DNA of 64,000 nucleotides from Lavandula angustifolia (GCA_028984105.1 CM054813.1:10610681-10674680); one strand, 5' to 3'. Numbered from the stretch's first letter, positions 1 through 12,513 are shown. Notes: generated by a model from the letters alone, not told the origin. Made by a program: numbers and translations.

Positions 1-304
1 GTACTGTTTCTTCATTGCAACTACTTGAATTGAGAGAAGCGGTGATTTTGGTATATGGTAGTTTCTCTGGATTGTACATATAATGTCTCTTGTTTGGAGA
101 AAGAGTGAATAATGTCGGAAACATATAGTTCACCGTTTTGTCTGCTAGATTTATATTTTTAGGCCCCCAACTTAGATAGTTTGCTGTTTACTATATAACT
201 TTCTACTTCCAACAAGAATAGTTTGCATTTCATTCTGTCCTACTTTTTTCTCTTTGTGCTCATGCTTGGTTCACATTAGTTGTTTGCTTTTCTTGTTGCT
301 TTAG
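1..304 (+). other. Intron at the left edge of the MUSE14-like gene
   Basis: No convincing coding stretch is visible. The sequence is T-rich and ends in a pyrimidine-rich tract followed by an AG acceptor just before the first visible exon, so it is probably the intron that precedes that exon. Confidence 0.55.
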
Positions 305-3300
305 CAGTAGAATCGAAGTTGCCTACCAAGAGGCCGTTGCCTTGAAGAAGCAAGAAGAGCTCATCCGTGAAGAGGAGGCCGCTTGGCTTGCTGAGACCGA
401 GCAAAAAGCGAGGCGTGGAGTGGATAAGGAAAAGAAGTCTAAAAAAAAGCAGGTTTGTTAAGCCTCAGTTGTATCTGGTATCTATATTTTGTTTCCATAG
501 TTTCTATATTTGTCATTGAAAATTTGAACGAGCAAGACTTTTTTTTTATTTAGTTCGACGTCTAATGTTGAATGAGTCAACAAAGAAATGCATACTTTTT
601 AGCTTTTCTTTTCTATGGCTATCAAAGTTATTCTAACTTAAGAATGTTGTTGTAATCCGTAACACCCTCTCAGGGAAAACAGAAGAAGAATAACCGAAAA
701 ACAAAGGATAAAGCAAAGGATGACAAAGCTAGCTCTATTGCTGAAAGGAAAGAGATAGCTCTTGAGCCAGAGGCTGTACTTGAAAAATCCGAGACAGTTG
801 AAGATGCTTCCGATGCATCTGATTCTGTAGATTTTGTTCCTGAAACACTCGTACCAGATTCCGACGATAGAGATACAGATACTTCGGAAGCGCACCCTCC
901 CAAGGTAGCCGGTGGCAGTGCAGTTAGCGGTCTTTCAGGTGTGCAGAATGGTACGGTAGGACGATCTCAGTCTGCTGTGGACGATACCTCTTCAACTTGT
1001 TCCTCCGACTCAGTTCCTTCGGGTAGAAGCGTGCCACATAAAGGCAATATGGGTTACGACAAAAATAAAAAATCTCCGATCAGGTATGTTTCTCCCTGCT
1101 TGGTTTCGAGTTTTGTTGTTACATCATGGTAGATGTGACATGACATTTTCTGATTCAATTTTCAAGAGGGAGGAACCATCAAAGCCAGATGACTTTGGGT
1201 ACATATGATTGGAATAATGACGAACCTAGGCAACCATCCGAAGCAGTTCAAGATGCAACCAGTACAAATGATGCATCGCAGATTTACAACATTGTTGAAC
1301 TTCAGGCTGCTGCTCAGTCTTTGCAGGAGAAGGCGAAAAATGTGAATGAGAAACAAGCAGCAAAAAAGGTGAATTTTCTTTCCTCTTAATATTGTTCTTC
1401 CCCTGCCCCATTATTTTCTGTTCGCTTTCCCGATTGGGACATCCTACTAATATTAGCCTATGCTGAAAGTAGCAACAAATTAGTGGTAAAAAATGATTCC
1501 ATTGTTGCTTTAATGAAGTGGGACCCACTAATAAACCAACTAAACACGAGCTCTTAAAAGTTTTGAGCCGGAAATGATGGGACGAAGGGAGTATATATTT
1601 TCAAGTAAGTAATGATTAAGTTATATTTGAAGCTTGCACTAGGAGCATTGTTATCTTTGGTATCATATGATGTTGATGTGCCTTATGGCGTAGCTCTTTT
1701 ACACGAGTTCTCGACCATCATGCTACTAGCCCATCATGCTCGACACTGAGACACATAGAATCAGCGCTGATACCAATTGATAGATACTGAAGCACAATAG
1801 TGGAGCCCCAACCTAATAGTAGGACATCTCCCAAACTTAAGTTATCCTCATGCTATGCTATTTCTAAACCATCATGCTTCAGTTATTATTGATTGATCAT
1901 AGATGGATGTTCTCACAAAATTCTGTACTTGCAGTATCTTTGTTGAATATGATTGATCTTCTGGTCTTTGTTTGTGATAGGATGAAGAAACTGGCTCCTT
2001 GCATAAAAGTTCGAAACCCAAACACGCGGGTGAAGTTCAACCACGCACGGACATCAGTGTGCGCACGTCTTCACCTCCCAAGAGCCCTTCAAACGGCAAA
2101 CTCGCTTCAGTGAAGAAACTATCTGCAAATAGTCCTAAACAAGCCGGTAACTCCGTGGTCCCCACAACTTCGTCCGAAAACGCTTCCACATTGAAACCGG
2201 TTCCCCAAAGGCCAGCAACATCAAGACCCTCCGACAAGCCTACCGGATATCAGAAGCACGTTGCGAGTGAAAAGGCATCAACGCCGGAGGTGAACGAACC
2301 CACCCCACAGAAGCTTCCCACTTCAAAGCCCTCCGGGAACCAAAATCAAAAAACCGTTGAAAAGCCGGAAGTGGCGATCACATCCGAGAAGTCATCCGTT
2401 CCACCTCTACCGGTTATCTCAAGACCCTTTACGGCCCCTCTAGTGGCCGGGCCTAGGCCCGCTGTTTCAATGGTTTCCACGGTGCAAGCAGCACCGTTAC
2501 TGGCACGCTCTGTTAGTGCTGCTGGCCGGCTAGGCCCAGAAACTACTGCGTACGGAAATCCGAGCTACGTTCCCCAGTCCTACCGGAACGCAATGATGGG
2601 CGGTGGCCCGGTTGCCGGAAGTTCATCTACCTATTCTCAGAATCACTCCAGCAATTCAGCGGTAGTGAATCCGACACACTCATACTCCCAAGCCTCCGCA
2701 CCGATGTTTTCGCCTCACGCTTCCGAGAGGATGGAAAACCCTAATTCGATCATGCCAAGTCTATCATTCGGTATGGTTTGCCATCACGATAACATGCTGC
2801 AGAATGGGACCACTCTATGGAACGATCGCCCTCAAAGAGATGGCGGTAGAAACAACACTTCACTCTCGAACGAGCTCCAAAGTCTTGATTTGAACACTTC
2901 AATACCAAGCAGGTCTATCGAACACCACCACCTCCCATCTGAGTATCCGGCCTGCATATCCGGGCGCCAGAGCCACGACTTGCTCGACGGATTCCCGCAC
3001 CTCAACATCATCAACGAGCTGCTGGACGATGAGCACGGTCACGGAGTTGCAGCCACAGCCAACTACCAAATGTTCAACCAGTCCCACCACATCAACAGGC
3101 AGTACACTTTTCCCGGTGACCCGGCCGGCCCATCCGGGAGCACTTGTAGGTTTGAGCGGACATGGAGCTACCACGAGGATGGGTTTCAACACGGGTACGC
3201 CTCGCAAAGGGATAATATGGCTCCTCAAGCTAGTCCAAGGCAGTACATGAATGGGCAGGGTGATGGTAATTTTGTGCCTAGCCAGTGGCAAATGGGTGGC

Positions 3301-3429
3301 TCTGATCCTTCCTTGCTTAGGAATATGGAGAGTGATGGTGGATATCCGTATCCGAATCCGAATCCGAATCCGAACCTCGGTGTGGGCATGAATGGGTATG
3401 CTATGTTCAGACCTTCAAATGGACTTTGA
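305..3429 (+). CDS. MATH/TRAF-domain protein, MUSE13/MUSE14 (TRAF1A/B) type, C-terminal exons
   Basis: This is the C-terminal ~734 residues of a plant TRAF-like protein related to Arabidopsis MUSE13/MUSE14, adaptors that help SCF-CPR1 ubiquitin ligase degrade NLR immune receptors. Exons join in one frame at about 308-452, 674-1083, 1167-1368 and 1981-3429, all with GT..AG borders. The first exon encodes a charged helix containing RIEVAYQEAVALKKQEELIR, followed by a lysine-rich tract. The second and third are acidic and serine-rich. The last is a long low-complexity Ser/Pro/Asn region with the family-typical PHLNIINELLDDEHG segment and the terminus NGYAMFRPSNGL. The N-terminal MATH domain should lie upstream of the window. 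No stop or frameshift is seen, so the gene looks intact. Family identity is recognised from these motifs; the exact paralogue is not determined. Confidence 0.88.
1369..1980 (+). other. Long intron of the MUSE14-like gene with a Stowaway-like MITE remnant
   Basis: This 612-bp intron separates the third and fourth visible exons. Near 1570-1592 it has GGGACGAAGGGAGTA, the usual 3' end of CTCCCTCC-type Stowaway MITEs. A matching 5' end is not clear, so only a decayed or one-ended copy is supported. The rest shows nothing recognisable. Confidence 0.5.
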
Positions 3430-4657
3430 GAAGTTCTATATATGTTTTACAGTAGGGGGGCTTTGTTACTGGAAATATGATGTAATGGGAAATAATTTAT
3501 CTTAAAAGGGAAAAGAATGATGGTTTTTTAGAACTTGGGGATGCGGCGGCCCTTGCCGCAGTCCTTAAATTCACTGTGAGATTCGAATTTAAGCATCCTA
3601 TATCCAATGACCTAAAAAAATTCTTGGGTTTTCTAAAATTTATTGAATGCTATAGCACGACTTATCACTAATGTGGCTAGTACCTTATATGTCCAACTTA
3701 TTGTCAATACTTTTCTCTATTATAGGCACAAATTCTACATTCAATTTTCTTGAATCAATGGAAGATAAGTCAAGTTTGAATAATAAGTTTCATTCTAACA
3801 AACGAAGGTCGTTACTTCACATTTTACTAATAAAAATGCATTGAATTATTGAAAAATTGTTCATATACACGCATTGCATGAAAAATTCTACATTCAAGTT
3901 TTTTGATTTCCAAGTATGAATTGGTCAGCTGGTCAATTAATTGATGCTCCATTAACTTGCCATGTCCTATTGTTGAATTAATTCAGTTTTTTTCTTCTTT
4001 ATAAATGATATAAATGGAGCATAGAGGTTACATTTATACAAATTCATAATGTCTTATGATACATTTGATTTCTACATTAAATATATTATTTCTTATGTCA
4101 CGTTTGATTTCTATATTATGAAATCATTTTGCTATTAATTTTGACTTATGTTGATTTCTTAATATATAACAAAATAAAAATGACTTATTATTTTGACCTA
4201 CTTTTCCCGGATTCAAATTGTTAATAGCAGGTCAGACTTGACTATGATTGCTTCAAACAACAAATTTGTCTCTTACAAATTCAAATTTCATCTTGTTACT
4301 TTTGAACAATATTGCAGTGAGAGAATCAATCTTACAACAATTTATAGCAGATAATAAAGTCCAAATATCCAAACATAAAGTACAATCAAGGCGACGTATA
4401 TAATTTAGAATAGAAACAAATTTATTCATTATAAATTTATATATGTACATTTTGTCAATGACATTCAAGTAGAATGTGTACCAACCTAACTTCAATGGTT
4501 GGAATTATTGAATAATAAAACAATGAAAAAAACGTCATAATAAAATTAATAAAATAAAATAAGAGACTAAAATACATCCAGAAATAAAGTGTATCCTATA
4601 ATAAAAAATGGAAGTATATAAAAAAATCAAAACCATTTGGAACCCTAAAATTATTGC
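3430..4657. other. 3' UTR of the MUSE14-like gene and AT-rich intergenic DNA
   Basis: The first ~100 bases after the stop are presumably 3' UTR, with AT-rich stretches that could act in polyadenylation. The rest is AT-rich DNA with only short open frames; no gene or repeat is recognised. Confidence 0.5.
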
Positions 4658-4987
4658 TCAAGAAGATGAGCCCTCCTCCCTAACTTCATCACTTAAAATG
4701 ATGACGTCAGCCGGTGGAGCACGGGCGGAGCGGCTCAGTTTGTGGCCGGCGAAATGCTTTTCATTCAACGGACAAGGCGGGCCGCCTTGCCCCGGAATGT
4801 ATGTACATGAAGAGGCACCTGATGGCGGGACTGGACCTCGAGGCAGAGACTCTAGCCATAGGGTTTTGCTTTTCATAAGCCATTGCTCCATAGGGAGGAT
4901 TCTTGTAGCATTAACTCCATTTAAAGACATTGAAACGATGAAAAATAAGTGGAAAATAAGGAGAGAATTTGTTCGGAATGAAGCCAT
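4658..4987 (-). CDS. Small secreted peptide precursor (109 aa)
   Basis: The predicted protein starts with a typical signal peptide: MASFRTNS, a hydrophobic core LLIFHLFFIVSMSL, then a likely cleavage near NGVNA. The mature part is short and hydrophilic. It contains LPRGPVPPSGASSCTYIPG followed by QGGPPCPLNEKHFAGH, with two cysteines and proline/glycine motifs. This layout is that of plant post-translationally processed signalling peptides, and PPSG resembles the core of IDA/PIP/CEP-class peptides, but I cannot assign it to a named family. A TATA box lies about 63 bases upstream of the ATG on the same strand. The gene is intronless. An overlapping + strand frame (4608-5066) has no such features and is treated as a shadow. 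Confidence 0.68.
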   Translation of the reverse strand: MASFRTNSLLIFHLFFIVSMSLNGVNATRILPMEQWLMKSKTLWLESLPRGPVPPSGASSCTYIPGQGGPPCPLNEKHFAGHKLSRSARAPPADVIILSDEVREEGSSS

Positions 4988-5049
4988 TTTTGTGTATAAA
5001 AGAAAGAGATGGGATTATGGGAATGAGGAGGAAAAGATTATTTGGTGGG

Positions 5050-5057
5050 TATTTATA
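5050..5057 (-). promoter_or_regulatory. TATA box of the secreted-peptide gene
   Basis: On the - strand this reads TATAAATA. It lies 63 bases upstream of the ATG at 4987, which leaves room for a short 5' leader and supports transcription of the - strand reading frame. Confidence 0.55.
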
Positions 5058-5975
5058 GGGAATTAAATGAATTAAAATGTTGTTTAGGTGGAATTTTTTG
5101 GTTGTTTTATTTGAATTTTAGTTTTTGACTTGGCGTAGTTGTGATCTTCCTTACGACATTTATATATTTGAATCTTTTGTGGTCGTAAATTTTGATTATT
5201 GAAAAGTGGATTTTATTGACTAATTTAATTCGTTAAAAAAGTTGGCACGAAATTTAAATAGTGATTTTACCTAACTTGTGAGTCGTTAAGGGTTGAATAG
5301 ATTGCGTGGTCAAGAGGTATCAATGAAAATTTCCTAGAGAGAGAGAGAGAAGTAAACCAAATATGAGACACGACTTTCTCCTGCTTTATTTAATTTGGGG
5401 TTTGAAAAAAAATTCGATTTTGGTTTTTATAATGTGATCTCTTTTCCTTTTTATAGTCTAATATAGTCATATCACTTTTGGCCTGTATTCTGTAAATTGA
5501 ACAATCTTCCCTTTTTTGGAGTGTAATTCATGTTGTCCTTCATTTGTTGTCATACATATTTTCAACCGGTGGCATGTGTGGTTAATGTCGTATAGCTAGT
5601 ATTCCTTTCAAGTTATTGATAACATAACAAAGTATCAGTAGATTAAGCGACGAAAAGAAGAGTACATAAAGTATATTTTCTATCGAATTGGAGGACCAAA
5701 AAGGAACGCATTCAAATTAACAACCGCAACCCACATTATATATTATTAATTATTTCTAGGTTATATAGTCTTGTATTATCATTGTAATTCGCATAAGCAT
5801 GTAGCCATGAGAAAGAGTGAATTTATTTAGGTGAGAATATGTTGTACATGCTGAGTCTAATTCGTTTTTATATTTTTTGTATAATTGTATAACTTGCACA
5901 ATTATATATATTTAGGTCAGAATTTTGTCGTACATACAATTTTTCTTCTATAAAAAAATACAAATAAAAATAACC

Positions 5976-6138
5976 TTGACTTAATTAATTTTAATATTAC
6001 TATATTTCAAAGTGAATATTAGTTTAACAAACAACCTAGTCGTAAGGTTATATAGGAAACCAAAATCTTTTAATTTATGTAGTTTTAGTTGACTTAATTA
6101 ATTTTAATATTACTATATTTCAAAGTGAATATTAGTTT
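5976..6138 (+). repeat. Two 50-bp direct repeat copies
   Basis: The segment starting TTGACTTAATTAATTTTAAT at 5976 recurs at 6089 and appears identical for about 50 bases, ending AGTGAATATTAGTTT. The copies are separated by 63 unrelated bases. The origin is unknown; a local duplication is the simplest reading. Confidence 0.8.
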
Positions 6139-6889
6139 GAATTTAGATCATGACATGCTAGATTTAGGATAAATATATTAATTTAAATTGACCGCAATGG
6201 AAATTGAACAGTAGATCAACCACTTACATAGAAATGAGAATACCAATTACACTATATATCGGCCGTAATATGCTAGATATGGGAGCATTGTTGAAACTTG
6301 TCATCTTTACATGCAAGACAATCATATCTACAAGGACAAATTTGATTAAGGGTAGGGTTTGTATGAGGCCACCGTTTTCAAATTGTATACTGACCTTAGG
6401 TTTTTTTAATTTTTGATTTATATACTTTTTAAAAATTTGTGGTAGATTCGTCACCCATTCTGAAATTGTATAATTCTGAATCCGCCATGCACCTCTAGGT
6501 ATTTCAGAGGAAACTTGTTTTCAGATGTTAAAATAATGGAGATCCCACGCCGAGCTATATAATTTGCAGAGGACTATACTTAAGGGAGCGAAAACTCATT
6601 TAGAAGATTGATCATATACATAATTAGCGATTGCGAGATTTTCCATTCTCAATGAAACATCATTTTCCTATCATCTTACCTTAACAGGCTCTTGAAAATC
6701 GCCGCCAGCCACGTCATGAGCCGACACATCTTTATTTTCTTTAATTAATTAATTTCAATATTGGGGTTGCAACAATAGAATCATAATAATTTGAATAATG
6801 TTTATATTTTAATTAATGAAGAAGAGTATAGAAAAATATGATTGTGAATAATATTACCGTTTAAGCCCTAATTAAGTTAATAAACAAGC

Positions 6890-6980
6890 CCAGCCCAGCC
6901 AAATCGAAAGGGACAATCATATGGCCCATTAAATAGGCCCACTAGCCCATTAAGTAGGCCCAATCGATAATCAGCCCAGG
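6890..6980. promoter_or_regulatory. Cluster of GGCCCA (site II-like) motifs
   Basis: GGCCCA occurs at about 6923, 6937 and 6957, with further AGCCCA copies nearby. These match site II elements (TGGGCC/T) found in promoters of growth-related plant genes. No intact gene follows on either side, so this may be an orphan or decayed promoter. Confidence 0.3.
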
Positions 6981-7707
6981 TTCTTGAACAAGAATGCGTG
7001 CATGGTCGACAATTAGGAGCGTAAATTTATAATTTTGGGGTGATGAAATTCAAGGATACAAATCTAAATTTTTAGAGTGGAGGGCCAAGTGATATATATT
7101 TTTAAGAAAAAAAAATCCTCATCAATTTATGCTTTGACTAGAGGGGTGCGTGTGGATCAGTTGCACTACTAAGTATGTAATCGAGCTTGATTTATCAATT
7201 AAGACAAAGAAATCGATCGCTAACACTCTATACATCTCGTTAATAATATTTTGTTTTTTAGATTAAACTGTTTTAATAATAATGTTATGTTTTTAAAAAT
7301 GAAAAAAAAAATAACACTAGAAGTCAAATGGATAACATGATTTTTATTACAATATGTAGTAGTATTACTATATGTAGAATTTATTGTAATGTACACAGCT
7401 ACATGATACCTTTTATAACTACCAGCGGAGTTTATATAATGTATGACTGCTTCAAACACCACATTATACAGTCTCGGATAATTATTAGACCCGAATTGTG
7501 CCTCGAGTATACATCGGGGTCGGATCCAAATCCCCTCGTATCGGGGATGTTAATGAAGAGGCAAAATCAACAGAATCTTCAACAATCTGTTGAATCTTCT
7601 TGTCTATTGCCTTCACTTGCCAAGATGTACGTTCTCGAACAAGTAGTTGTTCAATGCAGTGATGGGGTCTTTTGTCCCATAATGATACATAGTTGTTAAA
7701 ACAAGCA

Positions 7708-8300
7708 ATGCCGGATCCAAGGGGGCGGGTGGTGCGACTGCCCCCCAATTTTTTGTGCAATGCTACGAGTTATCTTTTATTTCGAGTAATTTTTATACTT
7801 TGAAAAATATTAAAAAATGTATATTAAGTGTCACCTATTTTAGTGGAGGTGTAGATTTTGAGTTTTGGATACATATTTTGGTAGAGTCAACATGTATATA
7901 ACTTGATGCAATTAATATATTATGTTTGTATTTTCTTTTTTCATATACTCATTGATCTAAAATTAAGAACATTTGAAGTATAAATAAAATATCATTTAAA
8001 TACTTATTAATTCCTTATCTAGATATTGTTATTCTTCATAATTTCCTCTAACTAAATTTAGAGTGATGTCAAAATAGGATTGTATACTATGTTTTTCAAA
8101 TAAATATAAAGAATATATGAGTTATTCATGAAAGATGAATATAATCTTTAAATAAGTCATAAATAGTAAGTATAATTAGATTAAAGTAGAAAAATGTGTA
8201 ATTTTTTTTTTCACAGGGGCTTCGCCCTCGATCCTTCAAACAAAGAAAACTCAAACCCCAATAAAATTTGCGCCTAACTAGAAATTCTGGATCCACCCCG
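7708..8300. mobile_element. Possible small DNA-transposon remnant
   Basis: The segment is bounded by short inverted motifs containing GGATCCA (TGCCGGATCCAAGG at the left, CTGGATCCACC at the right). It has a GC-rich left end, an AT-rich centre, and AACAAG flanking both ends. This looks like a small non-autonomous element, but the terminal repeats are short and the superfamily is unclear. Confidence 0.3.
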
Positions 8301-8425
8301 GAGAACAAGGATGACAATCATTCCAATCTACTTAGAACAACAAATCAAAACTCGATCATAATTTATCAAGCAATTACTGTATGTTTTTTTTAATGGATTT
8401 GACAAACCTAAGAAATAGTGGCAGC

Positions 8426-8868
8426 AAAAATATCATTTTTTGGTCATTCAGATCGATTCTGGTTTGATTTTGGTCCATTATATTAGTCAAATTCAATTTT
8501 AGCTGGTCAAATTATAAAACTGTTTTTTGCCCTTTTACAAAATCAATTTAATTTTGACCAATTTTAATTTGTTTGGCACTTATAATTGTTTTGCACGCGC
8601 TTGTGAAAAAAATTATAAACTATTTACTCAATATTAGACTTGATATTAAATTGATTTTTTTACGTACATGTAAGAAAACGTTTAAAATTTTCTTTTTGTT
8701 TTTAAATTTCAAAGCGCGTGAACATGATTTAGTGGGATTAAAATTGGACTAATTTTGTTCTTTTTATAAAACGGTAAAATTAGATTGTTCAATGGTTTAA
8801 GATTGAACTTGAACAACATAATACTGCTAAATCAGAGCCAATTTGAAGGACCAAAAATGGATTTTATT
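8426..8868. mobile_element. MITE with TTTTTGGTC inverted ends
   Basis: The left end (AAATATCATTTTTTGGTCAT) is an imperfect inverted repeat of the right end (TGAAGGACCAAAAATGGATT). The interior is AT-rich and non-coding. A related left-end sequence occurs at about 9775-9935 without a clear right end. The superfamily is unresolved. Confidence 0.5.
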
Positions 8869-9959
8869 TATTTATTTTTAAAAAAAGATACTGTAAATTA
8901 GTAAATTTGTAACTATTTAAATTCATCTAATCAAAATTAAATTTCGTTGAATTCTAAAAATAATCTCTTTAAATTAATAAATGTTAATTTATGGAGTAAT
9001 TAATATCCTCTAAGGTATTAAAATCTCACGATTCATCATTATTAATTTAAAGAGATTTAACTGTATTAATGTTTGAAAATATTCACTGGGGTGACGGAGC
9101 TGCTCAGGATCGACCAAAGAGTGTCCTCTGAACACAATGGGGGAATAAAGCCATGTTCAGGCACTCGAAGAATTGGCCAATATTGCAAGTCTCATCCATC
9201 CCCAAAGAATCCTCCTTCAACACTTCCATCTTATACTTGCTCGTAAGCGACCGGATCCTCTACACGAGAAGGTTGTGCATGGAAGAGCAATTGATAAGAT
9301 TATGACGTCATAATTAATCTTTTTTTAATTGAATTAAAACATGTATTAATTCTTGAAATTTTAAAATTATTATAAGAAGAAAATGTAACTATTTTTTTTT
9401 GTTTTATATATAAGATGTTTTTGGTCGTTACATTACATACAATGTGACAACCCATACTTGTATAAAAACATACCAGATTATGTACGGAACACCAACTTAT
9501 TTCCAAGAAACAATGTGGTTCCAGAGCTTTTACAGCAAGATTCAGACTTTTCTACAGGAAAGTTGGGAGTGGTGAACAAAATGCTAGGGGAACATGGCTG
9601 AAATCTAGAGAGAGAAAGGAAGACGGAGATGAAGGAGGATGAATCAATGCAATCGAAATCGAAAGTAGTAATATATGATTGTATTTTTGAACTACAAAGT
9701 CATCAACTTAAGCTCTAGACATGTTCTAGGGTAGAAATTTCGAGAAACGAGAGTGTTAACATGGAAATAAGGGGAAAAAATCATTTTGGTCTTTTAGGTT
9801 GGCACAATTTGACTTCGGCCCATTATGTTAGTCAAGTCTAATTTTGGCTTTATAAAAATAATTCAATTTTAGTCCGTCTTGTAAAATCGATTTAATTTGT
9901 CTAATTATAGTCCTTTTGGCGTTACTTGATTAGTCCCGATGATAAGGTCTTGTTTCCCA
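8869..9959. other. Intergenic DNA with a short degenerate coding-like fragment
   Basis: Mostly AT-rich. On the - strand at about 9103-9258 an open stretch without a start codon encodes a protein-like sequence including SKYKMEVLKEDSLGMDE and ending in a stop. Its composition looks coding, so it may be a gene fragment, but I do not recognise the family. At 9775-9935 lies a partial copy of the MITE at 8426-8868. Confidence 0.3.
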
Positions 9960-11286
9960 AGATTAAAAGAAAATGTTCGTCCAGAGACGAGTCTTCAGTT
10001 GTAGGGTGGGAGAGGGGGAGGGGGAGAAGGGGTTGAATACACCTGAGTCCAAGTTACGACTCAAACGCGAAAGTCAGTATACTACTGAGTTTGCTCGCTA
10101 AAGGATTCAGCTCACCAAGTTAACTTTCAAATCGCGCGGGCAGAGTGATTCAGTATACCAAACACTGTCTCTTGATTTTAGTCATTCTACAGTAAATACA
10201 GTAGATGAATAAGTGCAGAATGTGTAGACCCGATTTTATGTCGTGTCTTATTGAAAAACGTTATTACTAAAAACGGTTCAAATTATGCTTGTGCGTGTAT
10301 TCAGCTTTACTAAAAATTTGACTTAGTGAGTTTTGCAAATCAGTTTTATGCAGAGTGAACAACAAAACAATGAAACAGTAAATGCACAAATAATTTTTTA
10401 AGTGATTCGGATACACACGATCATATGTCCACTGTCCTTAACAAGACGGTAGGTTTTGTATTGATTATATTGAGCTCAGTCAATCAGTTCACCGGATAGA
10501 TCTCTAGTTATAGTCTTAGTGACTTTACAAGGTTTCAAACACATGGTTTGAGTTTCTCCAACACTGAAGGAGTTCTTACAATAAGAACAATTCAATGAAT
10601 ATGAACTCCTTCAATTTCTAAACGTATGATCTAACAAGAATAGCTTAGAATAGAGATTGAAAAGAATGTATCTCGAGAGAGAAGAACTAAAACAGATGTT
10701 CTGAGTTCGCTAGAGGTTGAATGCTTGAGTGTTTGGTGTTCCTAGTGTCTTCAACGTTTGAAGCTCGATCTCTATTTATAGTTTTGACTCATGAAAAGAT
10801 TTTTTGGAGGGAACCTAAACATAGGAAAACGGTCATCTTGAATTTAAACGTTACAGTAGAGATTATCTTTTTTTCATTCTTGAGGGCAGTTTTATATCAG
10901 TGCAAGTACAGTGCTAGTAGCTCCTCATTGGTCGAGGTTGAATGGTGGTTGAGGCTTATTCAAACTCCAAAGCAGATGCTAACTTGACTCCCTCGATACC
11001 TCAGACTAAATTGTTCTCTACAGACATTCTTTTGAATAGTTCAGCTCCATGCCGATTCCTGTCCATACGTTAAGTAGGTTTGAGCAACCATACTGAGTCT
11101 CTCGTGCTGAGTCCGTTCAACTGAAAAAGATATATGCTACTGAGTCTATCAACTACTGAACTCTAGCTAGCTTACTGAGTTCCTAACATACTAGACTCAG
11201 GTAACCTATTACTATGTGTGGTTCATCATTCAACTAGAGGTTTTGAGATCTTCACATCTTATCTTTAACTGAATCATATCCCAACA
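9960..11286 (-). mobile_element. LTR-like sequence, probably a solo LTR
   Basis: On the - strand the segment begins TGTTGGGATATGATTCAG. It contains a TATA box (CTATAAATAGAG, near 10772-10783), then a leader-like stretch, an AATATAATCAATACAAAACC polyadenylation-like region, and an end near a pyrimidine-rich CCCCTTCTCCCCCTCCCC tract. This order (U3, TATA, R, U5) is typical of plant LTRs. No gag-pol lies next to it. The left limit is uncertain and no target duplication was confirmed. Confidence 0.45.
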
Positions 11287-11630
11287 TAAATTAATACTAA
11301 AAGTCGAATAGATCGATATAATTTATACATAAAAGTTAAGCTTTTAATAAGTGATGGAAAAAAAACAGATATACTAGTATTCAACTAATTTACAATCCTC
11401 CAATAAACTCTATGTATCTAATAAGAAATAATATCGAACTAATACAACCAAATACCAGTCCAAAATCATAGTCCGTTATAAAGATACGCGTGGGACCACT
11501 CGAACCCAGATTATGTATTTCCTTTGTATTCTTTTTTAAAATTTACTAGTATTATAATTTATCCACCCAAAATTATACCTTCACATCCTAATAAATTCAC
11601 CTCCCCATTCAACAGTCCACATGGTTACAT
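11287..11630. other. AT-rich intergenic DNA
   Basis: Nothing recognisable apart from short AT-rich stretches. Confidence 0.5.
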
Positions 11631-12513
11631 TAGACATGCCCATTTTCAAACCTAAACCGGCTCAAACCGGGTTTTAAATCGGAACTGGAACCGGTGCAAA
11701 CCGAAATCGTTTTGAACCGTAAACCGTTAGTTTGCTGTTCGGTTTCGATTACTTTTTTTCAAACCGTGAAACCGCCGGTTTCAAACCGTTGGTCCAAACC
11801 AGATGAAACCGACGACTATACGTTTTAGAATTATCAAAGATCAGATATCTAACAAATTAGATAAATGAGTTTTAAACTAAAAACATTATTGAAAATCTAA
11901 ATTTTCTAATTTTTACTTATATTTAAAATAAATTATTCATTTAAAATACAAAAATTCTACCAATTTTGATATTTTAAAGTAGTATACAAAAGGATAAAAC
12001 ATTATTATGTATTTAGTATAATTGCAATATGGATACTAACGTTCCCAAAAAATTTACATGTGATAAAAGTTGTTCAAATTTTATCACTGAAAAACATAGA
12101 ATATCAAATATTTTTTAATAATTACTAGACGACAAAGAATCGAAAATAATGATATAAAATTTATTTCTAAAACGATGATGATAATGAAGAATCAACAATG
12201 AGATTATATTAACATATTTAATTGTTAAATTCTTTCATGAGATTGTTCAATTTTATGTATAATTTATTACCGACTAGATTCGAAACCGAAAATGTATTTT
12301 TTTTAAAAATTATTAATAAAAAAATTAATTCAGTAATTAAAAAAATTAATTTATGAAAACCGTGAAATCGGTAAACCGGAACCGGAACCGGCGGTTTCAG
12401 ACAAGAACCGTCTACCGTCTACATGCGGTTCGGTTTCGATTTTAGTTTTCGGCTAACTGTAACAGGCGATTTCAAACCGTAACCGTAACCGAAATCGAAA
12501 ATGAACATGTCTA
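11631..12513. mobile_element. Non-autonomous hAT-like element, copy 1 (883 bp)
   Basis: The ends are inverted repeats (TAGACATGCCCATTTTC at the left; the right end read on the other strand is TAGACATGTTCATTTTC). The subterminal regions are packed with AACCGG and AAACCG motifs on both strands, and the centre is AT-rich without coding capacity. Flanking 8-mers are GGTTACAT and GGTTAATT, a decayed 8-bp duplication as expected for hAT. A related copy with a perfect duplication lies at 52685-53573. Confidence 0.8.

Larger units (their letters stand above)
5058..7707. other. AT-rich intergenic DNA with a direct repeat and a GGCCCA cluster
   Basis: No convincing gene is seen. Notable items are a GA microsatellite near 5338-5351, a 50-bp direct repeat (5976-6025 and 6089-6138), and a cluster of GGCCCA and AGCCCA motifs at about 6888-6980. 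Open frames in this stretch are short and lack coding character. Confidence 0.5.

Noticed and set aside
4608..5066. 152-codon + strand open frame over the secreted-peptide gene
   Set aside because: It has no signal peptide or domain, and the opposite frame has a signal peptide, a cysteine/proline core and a TATA box.
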